This document shows positions 1 through 5,419 of a DNA stretch of 12,353 nucleotides, piece by piece. Position 1 is the stretch's first letter. Each line of letters begins with the position of its first letter. The stretch is from Bacillota bacterium (lineage in GTDB: Bacteria; Bacillota; Clostridia; Christensenellales; SZUA-584). The position numbers and the translations under genes were made by a program. The stretch is from assembly GCA_023396555.1 (NCBI GenBank), contig JAEWWC010000123.1, positions 1 through 12,353 on the forward strand. The letters are read 5' to 3'. The notes under the pieces are model-generated. The model was given only the letters and a program-made list of their open reading frames with translations, searched no databases and was not told the DNA's origin.

Positions 1-158
1 GCCGCTTTGCCCCGTGCTGTAAACGCCGACTGCGCCTGCCTAAGCAGGCTATCTATGCTGGATTCCAGATCAGCGGAGAACGCCGCTTTTTGCGATCCGA
101 GCCTCCGCAGCACCGTTTTTTTATCCGGCACGAACGGAAGATACGGGAAAACTTCCAT
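1..158 (-). CDS. Probable B12-dependent methionine synthase activation-domain protein, N-terminal fragment
   Basis: The reading frame starts at the ATG at 158-156 and runs open off the left edge of the window, giving 52 residues beginning MEVFPYLPFV. It is preceded by a good ribosome binding site (AGGTG, 5 nt upstream). The visible part has a PDKKTVLRRLG segment followed by an amphipathic helix (residues 29-45). In Clostridia, stand-alone methionine synthase reactivation proteins often begin with a similar 'RYLG/RRLG' element, and their genes often lie beside metF. Such proteins bind S-adenosylmethionine and help return the inactive cob(II)alamin of MetH to the methyl form. The assignment rests mainly on the divergent metF neighbour and the weak N-terminal resemblance. 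The catalytic part lies outside the window, so an unrelated protein remains possible. Confidence 0.5.
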   Translation of the reverse strand, partial: MEVFPYLPFVPDKKTVLRRLGSQKAAFSADLESSIDSLLRQAQSAFTARGKA

Positions 159-176
159 GAAAACACCTCATGACAC

Positions 177-205
177 ATGATACACCACTCGCTGGCAATA
201 TTCAA
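177..205 (-). promoter_or_regulatory. Candidate promoter for the leftward activation-domain gene
   Basis: On the minus strand a TTGAAT -35 box (205-200) and a TATCAT -10 box (182-177) are separated by exactly 17 bp. The predicted start of transcription near 170 leaves a leader of only about a dozen bases, just enough for the AGGTG ribosome binding site. Called from sequence pattern only. Confidence 0.4.
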
Positions 206-209
206 CCAC

Positions 210-238
210 TTGCAAACACCCCCCCATTATGGTTAAAT
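210..238 (+). promoter_or_regulatory. Candidate promoter for metF
   Basis: TTGCAA (210-215) and TTAAAT (233-238) are spaced by 17 bp, and a TGG precedes the -10 box as in extended -10 promoters. Both boxes are imperfect matches. A start near 245 would give a leader of about 35 nt, too short for a SAM riboswitch or T-box, so any methionine control would have to act through a protein. Confidence 0.3.
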
Positions 239-279
239 AGTCGATATTAATATGGTTTCACAAGAACAGGAGACATTTT

Positions 280-1140
280 ATGGGTATCGTTGAAAAACTG
301 ACAAGCAAACAAAGCGCCTTTTCACTGGAGTTCTTTCCGCCGAAAAAGGATATGCCCATGTCGACTGTTTACGATGCCATCGAGAGGCTCGCGCAAAGCA
401 ATCCGGCCTTTGCCAGCGTGACCTACGGCGCGGGCGGCGGGAACCGCGAGCGTACGCTGGAAGTCGTCTCCGAGGTGGATTCGATGGGTCTGGAAGCCAT
501 CGCTCACCTGACATGCGTCGGCTCCGATCAGTCCGTGATTTCGGACATACTGGACACGCTGGAACAGAAAGGCGTTAAAAACGTGCTGGCCCTGCGCGGC
601 GATATACCCGAGGACATGGACGAAAACACAGCTTTTGCGCATTACCGTCATGCCAGCGACCTGATTACGGAAATCAAAAAGCGGCCGGGGTTCACCGTAG
701 CCGCCGCCGCGTATCCTGAGTCCCACGTGGAAAGCTCAGGTCTGGACCGGGATATCGAATTCATGAAGCTCAAGGCATCGCTTGGCGTCGACTTCTTCAT
801 CACGCAGCTTTGCTTCGACACCTGCGCCGTTGTGGATTTATACGAAAAGCTTGATAAAGCGAACATCAAAACGCCGGTGGTGACGGGTATCATGCCGGTG
901 CTGAATCCCAAGCAGATTATCCGCATGTCGCTGCTGTCGGCCTGCTCCATACCCGCGCCACTCAGCAAGATCATCAGCCGTTACGGTGAGAAGCCGGAGG
1001 AATTTAAAAAAGCCGGCCTCGAATACGCGGTCCGGCAGATCAGCCTGCTGATGGAATATAACATCAACAAGTTCCATCTTTATACGATGAACAAGGCGGA
1101 CGAGATCGAACAGATACTGTCCCACAGCGGCCTGGTTTAG
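280..1140 (+). CDS. metF: 5,10-methylenetetrahydrofolate reductase (MetF)
   Basis: This 286-residue flavoprotein reduces 5,10-methylene-THF to 5-methyl-THF, the methyl donor for methionine synthase; in acetogens the same step belongs to the methyl branch of the Wood-Ljungdahl pathway. Family landmarks are all visible: SLEFFPPKK (15-23) with the catalytic-type Glu17, VTYGAGGGNRERT (47-59), LTCVG (77-81), the FAD-contacting LRGD (105-108), AYPESH (144-149), FITQLCFD (173-180) and GIMPV (203-207). The length is close to the ~296 residues of E. coli MetF, so it is a stand-alone catalytic domain without the eukaryotic regulatory half. AGGAG sits 7 nt before the ATG. There is no metV beside it; the divergent neighbour looks like a methionine synthase activation protein, which favours a methionine-synthesis role. 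Its stop overlaps the end of the convergent diguanylate cyclase gene. Confidence 0.96.
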   Translation: MGIVEKLTSKQSAFSLEFFPPKKDMPMSTVYDAIERLAQSNPAFASVTYGAGGGNRERTLEVVSEVDSMGLEAIAHLTCVGSDQSVISDILDTLEQKGVKNVLALRGDIPEDMDENTAFAHYRHASDLITEIKKRPGFTVAAAAYPESHVESSGLDRDIEFMKLKASLGVDFFITQLCFDTCAVVDLYEKLDKANIKTPVVTGIMPVLNPKQIIRMSLLSACSIPAPLSKIISRYGEKPEEFKKAGLEYAVRQISLLMEYNINKFHLYTMNKADEIEQILSHSGLV

Positions 1141-2672
1141 TCGGCGGAGCGGTTGTCCCGCTTGTCCCTGTACATGTCCGTATCCGCCACGCTGACCAGC
1201 GACGCAGTCGTCTCTTCCCTGGTATACTCCGCCTGTTTGAAGCCGAAGCTGATGGATATTCCGCGCGAGTTGCCCACGAAGCACTTGGCGACGGCGGACT
1301 TGATCTGCTCCGCCATCAGCAGCGCCTGCACCTGATTCATGCCCGGCAGTATCAGCACAAACTCGTCGCCTCCCAGGCGGCACACCGTCCCCTCTTTGCC
1401 CACGTGTTTCTTGAGCATTTCCGCCACCGAGCGTATCATCGCATCGCCCGCGCCGTGCCCGTATGTGTCGTTGACGGCTTTCAGCCCGTCGATATCGGCA
1501 AAACCCACCGTCAGCGGGCGTCCGGATTTGCGGCTCCGCTCATAGACTTCCTCCAATATTTCAAGGCCTGCCCTCCGGTTGAACAGCCCCGTCAGCGGGT
1601 CCGTTTTGGCCGTCATCGCCAGCTTGTGCTCCGCCAGTTTGTAGCGCGTCACATCGGCGACATGCGTGGTCACCAGCCGCTGGCTGCCCAGCCGGCCGAC
1701 GGTATGTGTCAGGCTGTAATGCCGTCCGGCGGCATCCGAATAACTGTCCGGGGCTATACCCAATCGCCCGTCCGTAAAAGGGACGCTTCCGCCGAACAGC
1801 GCATGGAAAGCCTTGTTTTCGTAGATGAGCTTTTTGCTGGCCTTGTCCCATATCGCCACGCCCTGCTGCAGTGAATCCAGCCCCTGCCTCATCACCGCCG
1901 AGCTGCCATGCCGCGGTATATCGGGCGCCAATACACGCAGCAGGCGCGCATAACGTTCGATACGCGGCTGCAGAACCGGGTCAACGGGAGCATCAAAGAA
2001 ATAGATCAGCACGCTGTGCGTCCCGTATGTCTTGATAAACGGCGCGTATCCCAGTCCTGCGGCGCGCTTGATCTGCCCGATGCGCGCCATCTCCTGATCG
2101 GGATGCACATCAAAATCCACACCCAGTATCGACACGCTGACAGTCCGCCGACCCCGCCATTCCTCCCGGATAATGTAACGATCCTTCCGCTTCTCGTAGA
2201 CTGCGGCGCAAAATGCACCCAATGTGAATGCGGACGACTGCAGGAATGCCTGAAGCGCATTTCTATGCCCGCTTGCGTAAATCTCGCAGAGCGCGGCGAC
2301 CGTCTGATTGTCTTCATGCTCCCCTGGATTTTTTATGGAGGTGAATACGGCAAGCAGCATATCCTGCCCGCCCATGGTTACGCGCCGCGCCGAAGCTGTC
2401 ACCAGCTTTATACAACCGCTGAGCTTCATTTCGCCGAAAAGCGCGACCGGTTCCTCCCTGACCGTCAGCCATGCCTTCACCGTTTCCCGCTGCACGATCA
2501 GATCCGTCAATGCCGTTTCAACTTCAAAGCCTGCTTGAGCCGCCAATTCATTGACATGCAGTATCGTTCCCGTCCTGATATCAATCAGAACCGCAGGGAC
2601 AGGCAACGCTTTCAGCATGAAACCAGGGTCCGCTCCGTCCATCTTTCGTGTATTCCCTTCTTTAATTATCAT
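1137..2672 (-). CDS. PAS/GAF-like sensor diguanylate cyclase (GGDEF domain)
   Basis: This 511-residue protein probably makes the second messenger cyclic di-GMP from two GTP. The C-terminal GGDEF domain (about 345-508) has DPLTGLFNRR (358-367), FADIDGLKAVNDTYGH (391-406) with the metal-binding Asp, and an intact RLGGDEFVLIL (432-442), so it should be active. The product-inhibition I-site (RxxD ahead of GGDEF) is absent; Gly occupies both key positions (425 and 428). The N-terminus has a PAS-like segment (about 17-115), a divergent GAF-like segment (about 125-250) and a second PAS-like segment (about 263-345). I see no transmembrane helix, so it is probably cytosolic and senses an internal cue. 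The first ATG (2672) lacks a ribosome binding site; Met11 (2642) has GAAGGG 12 nt upstream and may be the true start. No EAL partner lies in the window. Confidence 0.9.
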   Translation of the reverse strand: MIIKEGNTRKMDGADPGFMLKALPVPAVLIDIRTGTILHVNELAAQAGFEVETALTDLIVQRETVKAWLTVREEPVALFGEMKLSGCIKLVTASARRVTMGGQDMLLAVFTSIKNPGEHEDNQTVAALCEIYASGHRNALQAFLQSSAFTLGAFCAAVYEKRKDRYIIREEWRGRRTVSVSILGVDFDVHPDQEMARIGQIKRAAGLGYAPFIKTYGTHSVLIYFFDAPVDPVLQPRIERYARLLRVLAPDIPRHGSSAVMRQGLDSLQQGVAIWDKASKKLIYENKAFHALFGGSVPFTDGRLGIAPDSYSDAAGRHYSLTHTVGRLGSQRLVTTHVADVTRYKLAEHKLAMTAKTDPLTGLFNRRAGLEILEEVYERSRKSGRPLTVGFADIDGLKAVNDTYGHGAGDAMIRSVAEMLKKHVGKEGTVCRLGGDEFVLILPGMNQVQALLMAEQIKSAVAKCFVGNSRGISISFGFKQAEYTREETTASLVSVADTDMYRDKRDNRSAD

Positions 2673-2677
2673 CTATT

Positions 2678-2683
2678 AGTATA
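2678..2683 (-). promoter_or_regulatory. Possible -10 box for the diguanylate cyclase gene
   Basis: TATACT on the minus strand lies only 5 bp before the first ATG, with no recognisable -35 box. If used, transcription would begin at about that ATG, and translation would then most likely start at Met11 (2642). Weak evidence. Confidence 0.2.
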
Positions 2684-2773
2684 CGCGGCTGTATATAAAA
2701 AAATTGGCGAACGGCGCTGGTGGTTTTGTCGAAACTTTTGGGGATTTGTTTTAAAAAATGTACGGATTATGAC

Positions 2774-2802
2774 TTGGAAATGCAAAACAATTGTGGTATA
2801 AT
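2774..2802 (+). promoter_or_regulatory. Strong extended -10 promoter in gene-free DNA
   Basis: TTGGAA (2774-2779), a 17-bp spacer and a perfect TATAAT (2797-2802) with an upstream TGG (extended -10). No convincing coding frame follows. The next transcriptional signal is an intrinsic terminator about 110 nt downstream, which is why I propose a small RNA there. Confidence 0.6.
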
Positions 2803-2808
2803 CATAGC

Positions 2809-2919
2809 TGTACATTTGTGCATTTTATCACAAGCTTTTGAGCCCGTTTTATTAATGTACAAATGGATACATCTCCCTTTTTTCGGCAAACATCTTCCCA
2901 TCGTTTGCCGTATTTTTTT
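2809..2919 (+). ncRNA. Candidate small non-coding RNA of about 110 nt, family unknown
   Basis: This segment is bounded by a strong promoter ending at 2802 and an intrinsic terminator at 2884-2919. Inside it TGTACATT (2809-2816) can pair with AATGTACA (2854-2861), enclosing a small TGTG/CACA stem; an alternative pairing of CATTTGT (2813-2819) with ACAAATG (2859-2865) competes with it. No frame in it looks like a real gene: the longest open frame across it starts upstream of the promoter and runs through the terminator. I do not recognise an Rfam family; at this length it is too short for a typical 6S RNA. It is a prediction from signal spacing and pairing. Confidence 0.45.
2884..2919 (+). terminator. 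Intrinsic terminator of the candidate small RNA
   Basis: A perfect 8-bp stem CGGCAAAC/GTTTGCCG (2884-2891 with 2903-2910) closes an 11-nt loop and is followed by TA and seven T residues. No protein gene upstream on this strand would need it. Confidence 0.8.
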
Positions 2920-2997
2920 GTATCGCATGCAGCTCTTTTTTTCTGAATACCTCTCGCTTACTGATCATTACTGCAAATTCTGTCGGTCGGTTTTGGC

Positions 2998-3027
2998 TTG
3001 ACGCTTTGGTACATGATATGCTATATT
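2998..3027 (+). promoter_or_regulatory. Promoter of tRNA-Leu
   Basis: TTGACG (2998-3003), an 18-bp spacer and TATATT (3022-3027) preceded by TGC as an extended -10. The predicted start near 3034 lies about 11 nt ahead of the mature tRNA 5' end, which fits a single-tRNA transcript processed by RNase P. Confidence 0.6.
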
Positions 3028-3044
3028 ATCATCGTTAAAAATAT

Positions 3045-3131
3045 GCCGGTGTGATGGAATTGGCAGACGTGACGGACTCAAAATCCGTTGGTAGCGATAC
3101 CGTGTCGGTTCGAGTCCGACCACCGGCACCA
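3045..3131 (+). tRNA. tRNA-Leu (anticodon CAA)
   Basis: This is an 87-nt class II tRNA with an encoded CCA end. The acceptor stem is GCCGGTG pairing with CACCGGC. The anticodon stem ACGGA/TCCGT closes the loop CTCAAAA, giving anticodon CAA, which reads UUG. A long variable arm follows (around TGGTAGCGATACCG), as expected for leucine, then a canonical T-arm with GTTCGAGTC. The final 11 bases recur exactly at 5115-5125, marking this gene as a likely integration site. Confidence 0.97.
3121..3131 (+). repeat. Left copy of the 11-bp direct repeat (tRNA 3' end, candidate attL core)
   Basis: CACCGGCACCA, the 3' acceptor strand and CCA of tRNA-Leu, is identical to 5115-5125. Homology stops at both edges. 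Tyrosine recombinases commonly use tRNA 3' ends and leave the tRNA intact at one side of the insert, as here. Confidence 0.55.
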
Positions 3132-3137
3132 AACATG

Positions 3138-3171
3138 AGAGCCAGTATTTATAATGAATATGGCTCTTTTT
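3138..3171 (+). terminator. Terminator of tRNA-Leu
   Basis: AGAGCCA (3138-3144) pairs with TGGCTCT (3161-3167), extended by TATT/AATA inside, and is followed by a T run. It lies just beyond the putative attachment core, so it would have been supplied by the inserted DNA. Confidence 0.75.
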
Positions 3172-3190
3172 GTTTGCCGGAAAGTATGTT

Positions 3191-3214
3191 AACCCCGCTT
3201 TTATCCCCTCCTGC
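3191..3214 (+). repeat. Left pair of 12-bp AACCCC-type units (arm-site-like)
   Basis: AACCCCGCTTTT (3191-3202) is followed at once by the related ATCCCCTCCTGC (3203-3214). The first unit matches the first unit of the right-hand pair (4983-4994) at 11 of 12 positions in the same orientation. The pair lies about 60 bp inside the left repeat. The rest of 3172-3341 shows no convincing gene, only a short TATGGG/CCCATA inverted repeat near 3290. Confidence 0.4.
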
Positions 3215-3341
3215 AGATATTTGCCCTTGTGAGTCCTTGGTATTGAATTGCAACACGCCCGATTATTCGTACACCCTCTATGGGTATAAAAGAGCCCATA
3301 TCAAAGCCGTTCTGTCCAAATAAGTAACCAATTAATTCCCG

Positions 3342-3369
3342 TTGTTTTTTTCTAAAATGCGAATATACT
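3342..3369 (+). promoter_or_regulatory. Candidate promoter of the Y-family polymerase gene
   Basis: TTGTTT (3342-3347) and TATACT (3364-3369) are separated by 16 bp. The predicted start near 3376 falls directly on the LexA-type operator, so bound repressor would block initiation. Confidence 0.45.
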
Positions 3370-3375
3370 ATCTAT

Positions 3376-3389
3376 AGAACTATTGTTCG
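3376..3389. promoter_or_regulatory. LexA (DinR) SOS operator
   Basis: AGAACTATTGTTCG contains GAAC-N4-GTTC, the palindromic core of the Bacillota LexA box (CGAACNNNNGTTCG). It sits between the -10 box and the GAGGT ribosome binding site of the polymerase gene, the expected position for repression. Expression should therefore rise after DNA damage. Confidence 0.85.
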
Positions 3390-3398
3390 AGGTAGTGT

Positions 3399-4631
3399 AT
3401 GAAACAGCGCGTCATCCTGCACAGCGATATGAATAACTTTTATGCCTCGGTTGAATGCCTGCACCGCCCGGAGATACGCGGCCTGCCCGTGGTAGTGGGC
3501 GGCGATGAAGCGGCAAGGCACGGAATTGTACTCGCTAAAAATTATATAGCTAAAGCATCCGGTATCAAAACGGGTGAGACTCTATGGCAGGCCAGAGACA
3601 AATGTCCAGGGCTGGTAACACTGCCGCCAAATTATCCGCTGTACCTGCGATATGCCAAATACGCGTGGGAGATATACGGGGACTATACGGACCGAGTGCA
3701 GCCGTTCGGCTTAGATGAAGCGTGGCTGGATGTTACCGGCGACGATGGTGTATCTGTTGCCAACGATATCAGGCGGCGCATTACGCGCGAGTTGGGTGTG
3801 ACCGCATCGGTGGGCGTCAGTTACAACAAGATATTCGCCAAGCTGGGCAGCGATCTGAAGAAGCCGGATGCCACATCAGTGATCAATCGCGATAATTACA
3901 GGAACGTGGCGTGGCCGCTCCCGGTTGAGGACCTTCTTTATGTAGGTCACGCGACAAAGCAAAAGCTTAAATTGATGGGTGTTACAACCATTGGGAAGCT
4001 CGCTCAGACGTCAGAATGCACATTGCGCAGCAGGTTTGGAAAAATCGGGTCAGTCCTGTATGATTTTGCGAATGGCCTTGATGATTCGCCGGTTAAATAC
4101 GCATACGAAATATGCCCGGTCGGTTCAGTCGGCAACTCCATTACGACGGCGCGGGATCTCGTGAACGATGAGGATGTCAAGGTCACCTTTACGGCACTGG
4201 CAGAAAGCGTCTGCGCACGATTGCGTGAGGAAGGCGCGCTGGGACGGACGGTGGTAATATCGGTACGGGACAATGCGCTGGCATCGTTCGAACGGCAAAG
4301 CAAACTCAAGGAACCGTCCTGCATATCCGGTGAGATAATCGCGGCTGCCATGCAGTTATTCCGGCGGCATTATCATTGGCCGCGGCCTATCCGGTCACTG
4401 GGCGTTAAGTGTGCCGACCTGATTCCTGCCTGTGAGCCGATGCAGCTTTCCTTGTTTGGAGAAGAAGAGCGGCGCGAAAAACAAGAGGCCATTGATCGAA
4501 CGGTGGACAACATACGGCAGCGATTCGGGCACTTCGCGATTCAGCGGGCATCAGTACTGACGGATAGTCTGCTTGGCGGCATCAACCCCAAAGGCGATCA
4601 TATCATTCATCCGGTGGGGTATTTCGGATGA
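3399..4631 (+). CDS. dinB: Y-family translesion DNA polymerase (DinB/UvrX-like)
   Basis: This 410-residue polymerase is predicted to copy past damaged template bases at low fidelity. The first catalytic Asp is D10 in HSDMNNFYASVE (8-19), with Tyr15 at the steric-gate position; the second acidic pair is D106-E107 in GLDEAWLDV (104-112). The finger/palm signature SVGVSYNKIFAKLGSDLKKP lies at 137-156, a helix-hairpin-helix region follows (about 178-215), then the little finger. The C-terminal QLSLF (349-353) is a textbook sliding-clamp binding motif. GAGGT lies 5 nt upstream of the ATG. The gene is directly controlled by a LexA box and overlaps the next gene by ATGA. It resembles the accessory UvrX/YqjW-type polymerases of mobile elements at least as much as housekeeping Pol IV; I cannot separate these by eye. 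Confidence 0.93.
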   Translation: MKQRVILHSDMNNFYASVECLHRPEIRGLPVVVGGDEAARHGIVLAKNYIAKASGIKTGETLWQARDKCPGLVTLPPNYPLYLRYAKYAWEIYGDYTDRVQPFGLDEAWLDVTGDDGVSVANDIRRRITRELGVTASVGVSYNKIFAKLGSDLKKPDATSVINRDNYRNVAWPLPVEDLLYVGHATKQKLKLMGVTTIGKLAQTSECTLRSRFGKIGSVLYDFANGLDDSPVKYAYEICPVGSVGNSITTARDLVNDEDVKVTFTALAESVCARLREEGALGRTVVISVRDNALASFERQSKLKEPSCISGEIIAAAMQLFRRHYHWPRPIRSLGVKCADLIPACEPMQLSLFGEEERREKQEAIDRTVDNIRQRFGHFAIQRASVLTDSLLGGINPKGDHIIHPVGYFG

Positions 4632-4891
4632 TTGAACACCACTACGAAAATCCGGATAAGGTATACGTGACCGTGGAGGCGATGTTTAAGCCGGACGGCA
4701 GACTAACGCCGATTGCTTTCGTTTGGGAAGACGGCCGCCGGTATGAGGTTGACAGAGTGACCGATGTTTGCCGGGCTGCCAGTCTCAAAGCCGGAGGGGT
4801 TGGAATGAGATACACCTGCATGGTACGCCGCCATCAAACGTATTTATTTTACGAGGAGGGCCGTTGGTTCATGGAGCGGCGAGACAAATAA
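4628..4891 (+). CDS. Small protein translationally coupled to the Y-family polymerase, function unknown
   Basis: This 87-residue protein starts inside the polymerase stop codon (ATGA overlap), so the two are translated in coupled fashion and probably work together in the SOS response. It appears rich in beta-strands: KVYVTVEAMF (11-20), LTPIAFVWEDGRRYEVDRV (26-44), then RAASLKAGG (49-57) and RYTCMVRRHQTYLFYEEGRWFM (61-82). The pattern 'W-x-G-R-R-Y-x-V-D-R-V' recalls small proteins found beside Y-family polymerases in other bacteria (DUF6504-like in Actinobacteria) and is common beside clostridial dinB-type genes. It does not look like the YolD family that partners UvrX in Bacillus. No catalytic motif, signal peptide or membrane segment is visible. 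A role as polymerase accessory factor is inferred from linkage only. Confidence 0.8.
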   Translation: MIEHHYENPDKVYVTVEAMFKPDGRLTPIAFVWEDGRRYEVDRVTDVCRAASLKAGGVGMRYTCMVRRHQTYLFYEEGRWFMERRDK

Positions 4892-5114
4892 AAATAAGCC
4901 CGGATGAAGCTATTGGAACTGCGATATTGGCTGGAAATGGTTTCAGAAAAATTCTTAATCAAGACCATCATGAGCGGGTTATAACCCCACTTTTAACCCC
5001 CTTTTGTTGATGAACAAGCATTTTTCATATACAGCCCTTATATTTACTCTTGAAATCATCTATGTAATGAAGTAAAATTATGAAGTCGGCTGTTGTGGAA
5101 ACAAAGGAACATCG
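4892..5114. other. Gene-free right end of the cassette
   Basis: I find no gene here. The stretch holds the right-hand AACCCC pair and otherwise AT-rich sequence. A frame of 16 codons starting at the ATG at 5080 (MKSAVVETKEHRTGTI) runs across the right attachment copy but has no good ribosome binding site. No recognisable integrase or transposase remnant was found in the frames I read. Confidence 0.5.
4983..5006 (+). repeat. Right pair of 12-bp AACCCC-type units (arm-site-like)
   Basis: AACCCCACTTTT (4983-4994) and AACCCCCTTTTG (4995-5006) lie in tandem about 110 bp inside the right copy of the direct repeat, in the same orientation as the left pair at 3191-3214. Paired short repeats near both ends of a tRNA-inserted block are what arm-binding sites of a tyrosine integrase look like. 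Confidence 0.4.
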
Positions 5115-5125
5115 CACCGGCACCA
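5115..5125 (+). repeat. Right copy of the 11-bp direct repeat (candidate attR core)
   Basis: CACCGGCACCA is an exact copy of the tRNA-Leu 3' end at 3121-3131. The sequence just before it cannot fold as a tRNA, so it is not the end of a second tRNA gene. Confidence 0.55.
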
Positions 5126-5178
5126 TTTGACATCATTGGTTTGGCATCTTGGTTTGACATCAGTGCGGACATCATAGG
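5126..5178 (+). repeat. Four imperfect tandem copies of a ~13-bp GACATC unit
   Basis: TTTGACATCATTGG (5126-5139), TTTGGCATCTTGG (5140-5152), TTTGACATCAGTGC (5153-5166) and GGACATCATAGG (5167-5178) follow one another with no gap and begin exactly at the right attachment copy. The units share the core G(A/G)CATC. Function unknown; a protein-binding array or a decayed sequence are both possible. Confidence 0.5.
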
Positions 5179-5219
5179 TATGACAGCCAGGAAAGACTTC
5201 AAAGGTTCAAGGTTTTGGC

Positions 5220-5250
5220 AAAGCCGCCGGGACGTCCCGGCGGCTTTTGT
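5220..5250. terminator. Strong palindromic terminator
   Basis: AAAGCCGCCGGGAC (5220-5233) and its exact reverse complement (5234-5247) form a 28-bp perfect palindrome followed by a short T run. No gene upstream on the plus strand clearly uses it. It may have been the original terminator of the tRNA-Leu transcript before the 2-kb block was inserted. Confidence 0.7.
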
Positions 5251-5376
5251 CATGTCTGACCCTTTCTGAATTGTATTCGTTTATTCCTAAAAATTTTTTT
5301 GAATTTCGTCCTCCTTCCAATTCGTAAAGGCTCTCAAACAGAGTATATGTTGCAGAAAAAACGGCTGTTTGTGTGC

Positions 5377-5405
5377 TATATATGGGTATGGATACTGCAT
5401 ATATA
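5377..5405. promoter_or_regulatory. AT-rich dyad upstream of the transporter promoter
   Basis: TATATATG (5377-5384) and CATATATA (5398-5405) form a near-symmetric site with an inner GTAT/ATAC (5386-5389 and 5392-5395). It ends 14 bp before the -35 box and has no T run, so it looks more like a regulator binding site than a terminator. The rest of 5251-5376 shows no gene. Confidence 0.3.
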
Positions 5406-5419
5406 TATATCCGCCGATA

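Larger units (their letters stand above)
3132..5125. mobile_element. Putative 2-kb integrated cassette in tRNA-Leu carrying an SOS polymerase module, no integrase
   Basis: The block is bracketed by the 11-bp exact direct repeat at 3121-3131 and 5115-5125, and carries a pair of 12-bp AACCCC-type repeats near each end, resembling the arm-type sites bound by tyrosine integrases. Its cargo, an SOS-controlled Y-family polymerase plus a small partner, is typical of prophages and integrative elements of Bacillota. No integrase, excisionase or replication gene is present. It could be a deletion remnant of a larger element, a satellite mobilised in trans, or a fixed insertion. The boundaries are inferred from the repeats alone. 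Confidence 0.45.

Noticed and set aside
159..279. SAM riboswitch or T-box upstream of metF
   Set aside because: The space is only 121 bp shared by two divergent promoters, with no terminator, no T-box sequence and no SAM aptamer core.
1908..2801. 297-residue open frame on the plus strand
   Set aside because: It lies opposite the diguanylate cyclase, has no recognisable domain, no ribosome binding site, and runs across the promoter of the candidate small RNA; it is a GC-frame shadow.
3051..3323. 90-residue frame starting inside tRNA-Leu
   Set aside because: It begins within the tRNA and crosses its terminator; not a protein gene.
4892..5125. Decayed integrase or transposase at the right end of the cassette
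   Set aside because: The frames I read show no recombinase signature; only short meaningless peptides are found.
5056..5253. 65-residue minus-strand frame with repeated MMS segments
   Set aside because: The apparent protein repeat only reflects the GACATC tandem DNA repeats, and the frame starts inside a terminator palindrome.
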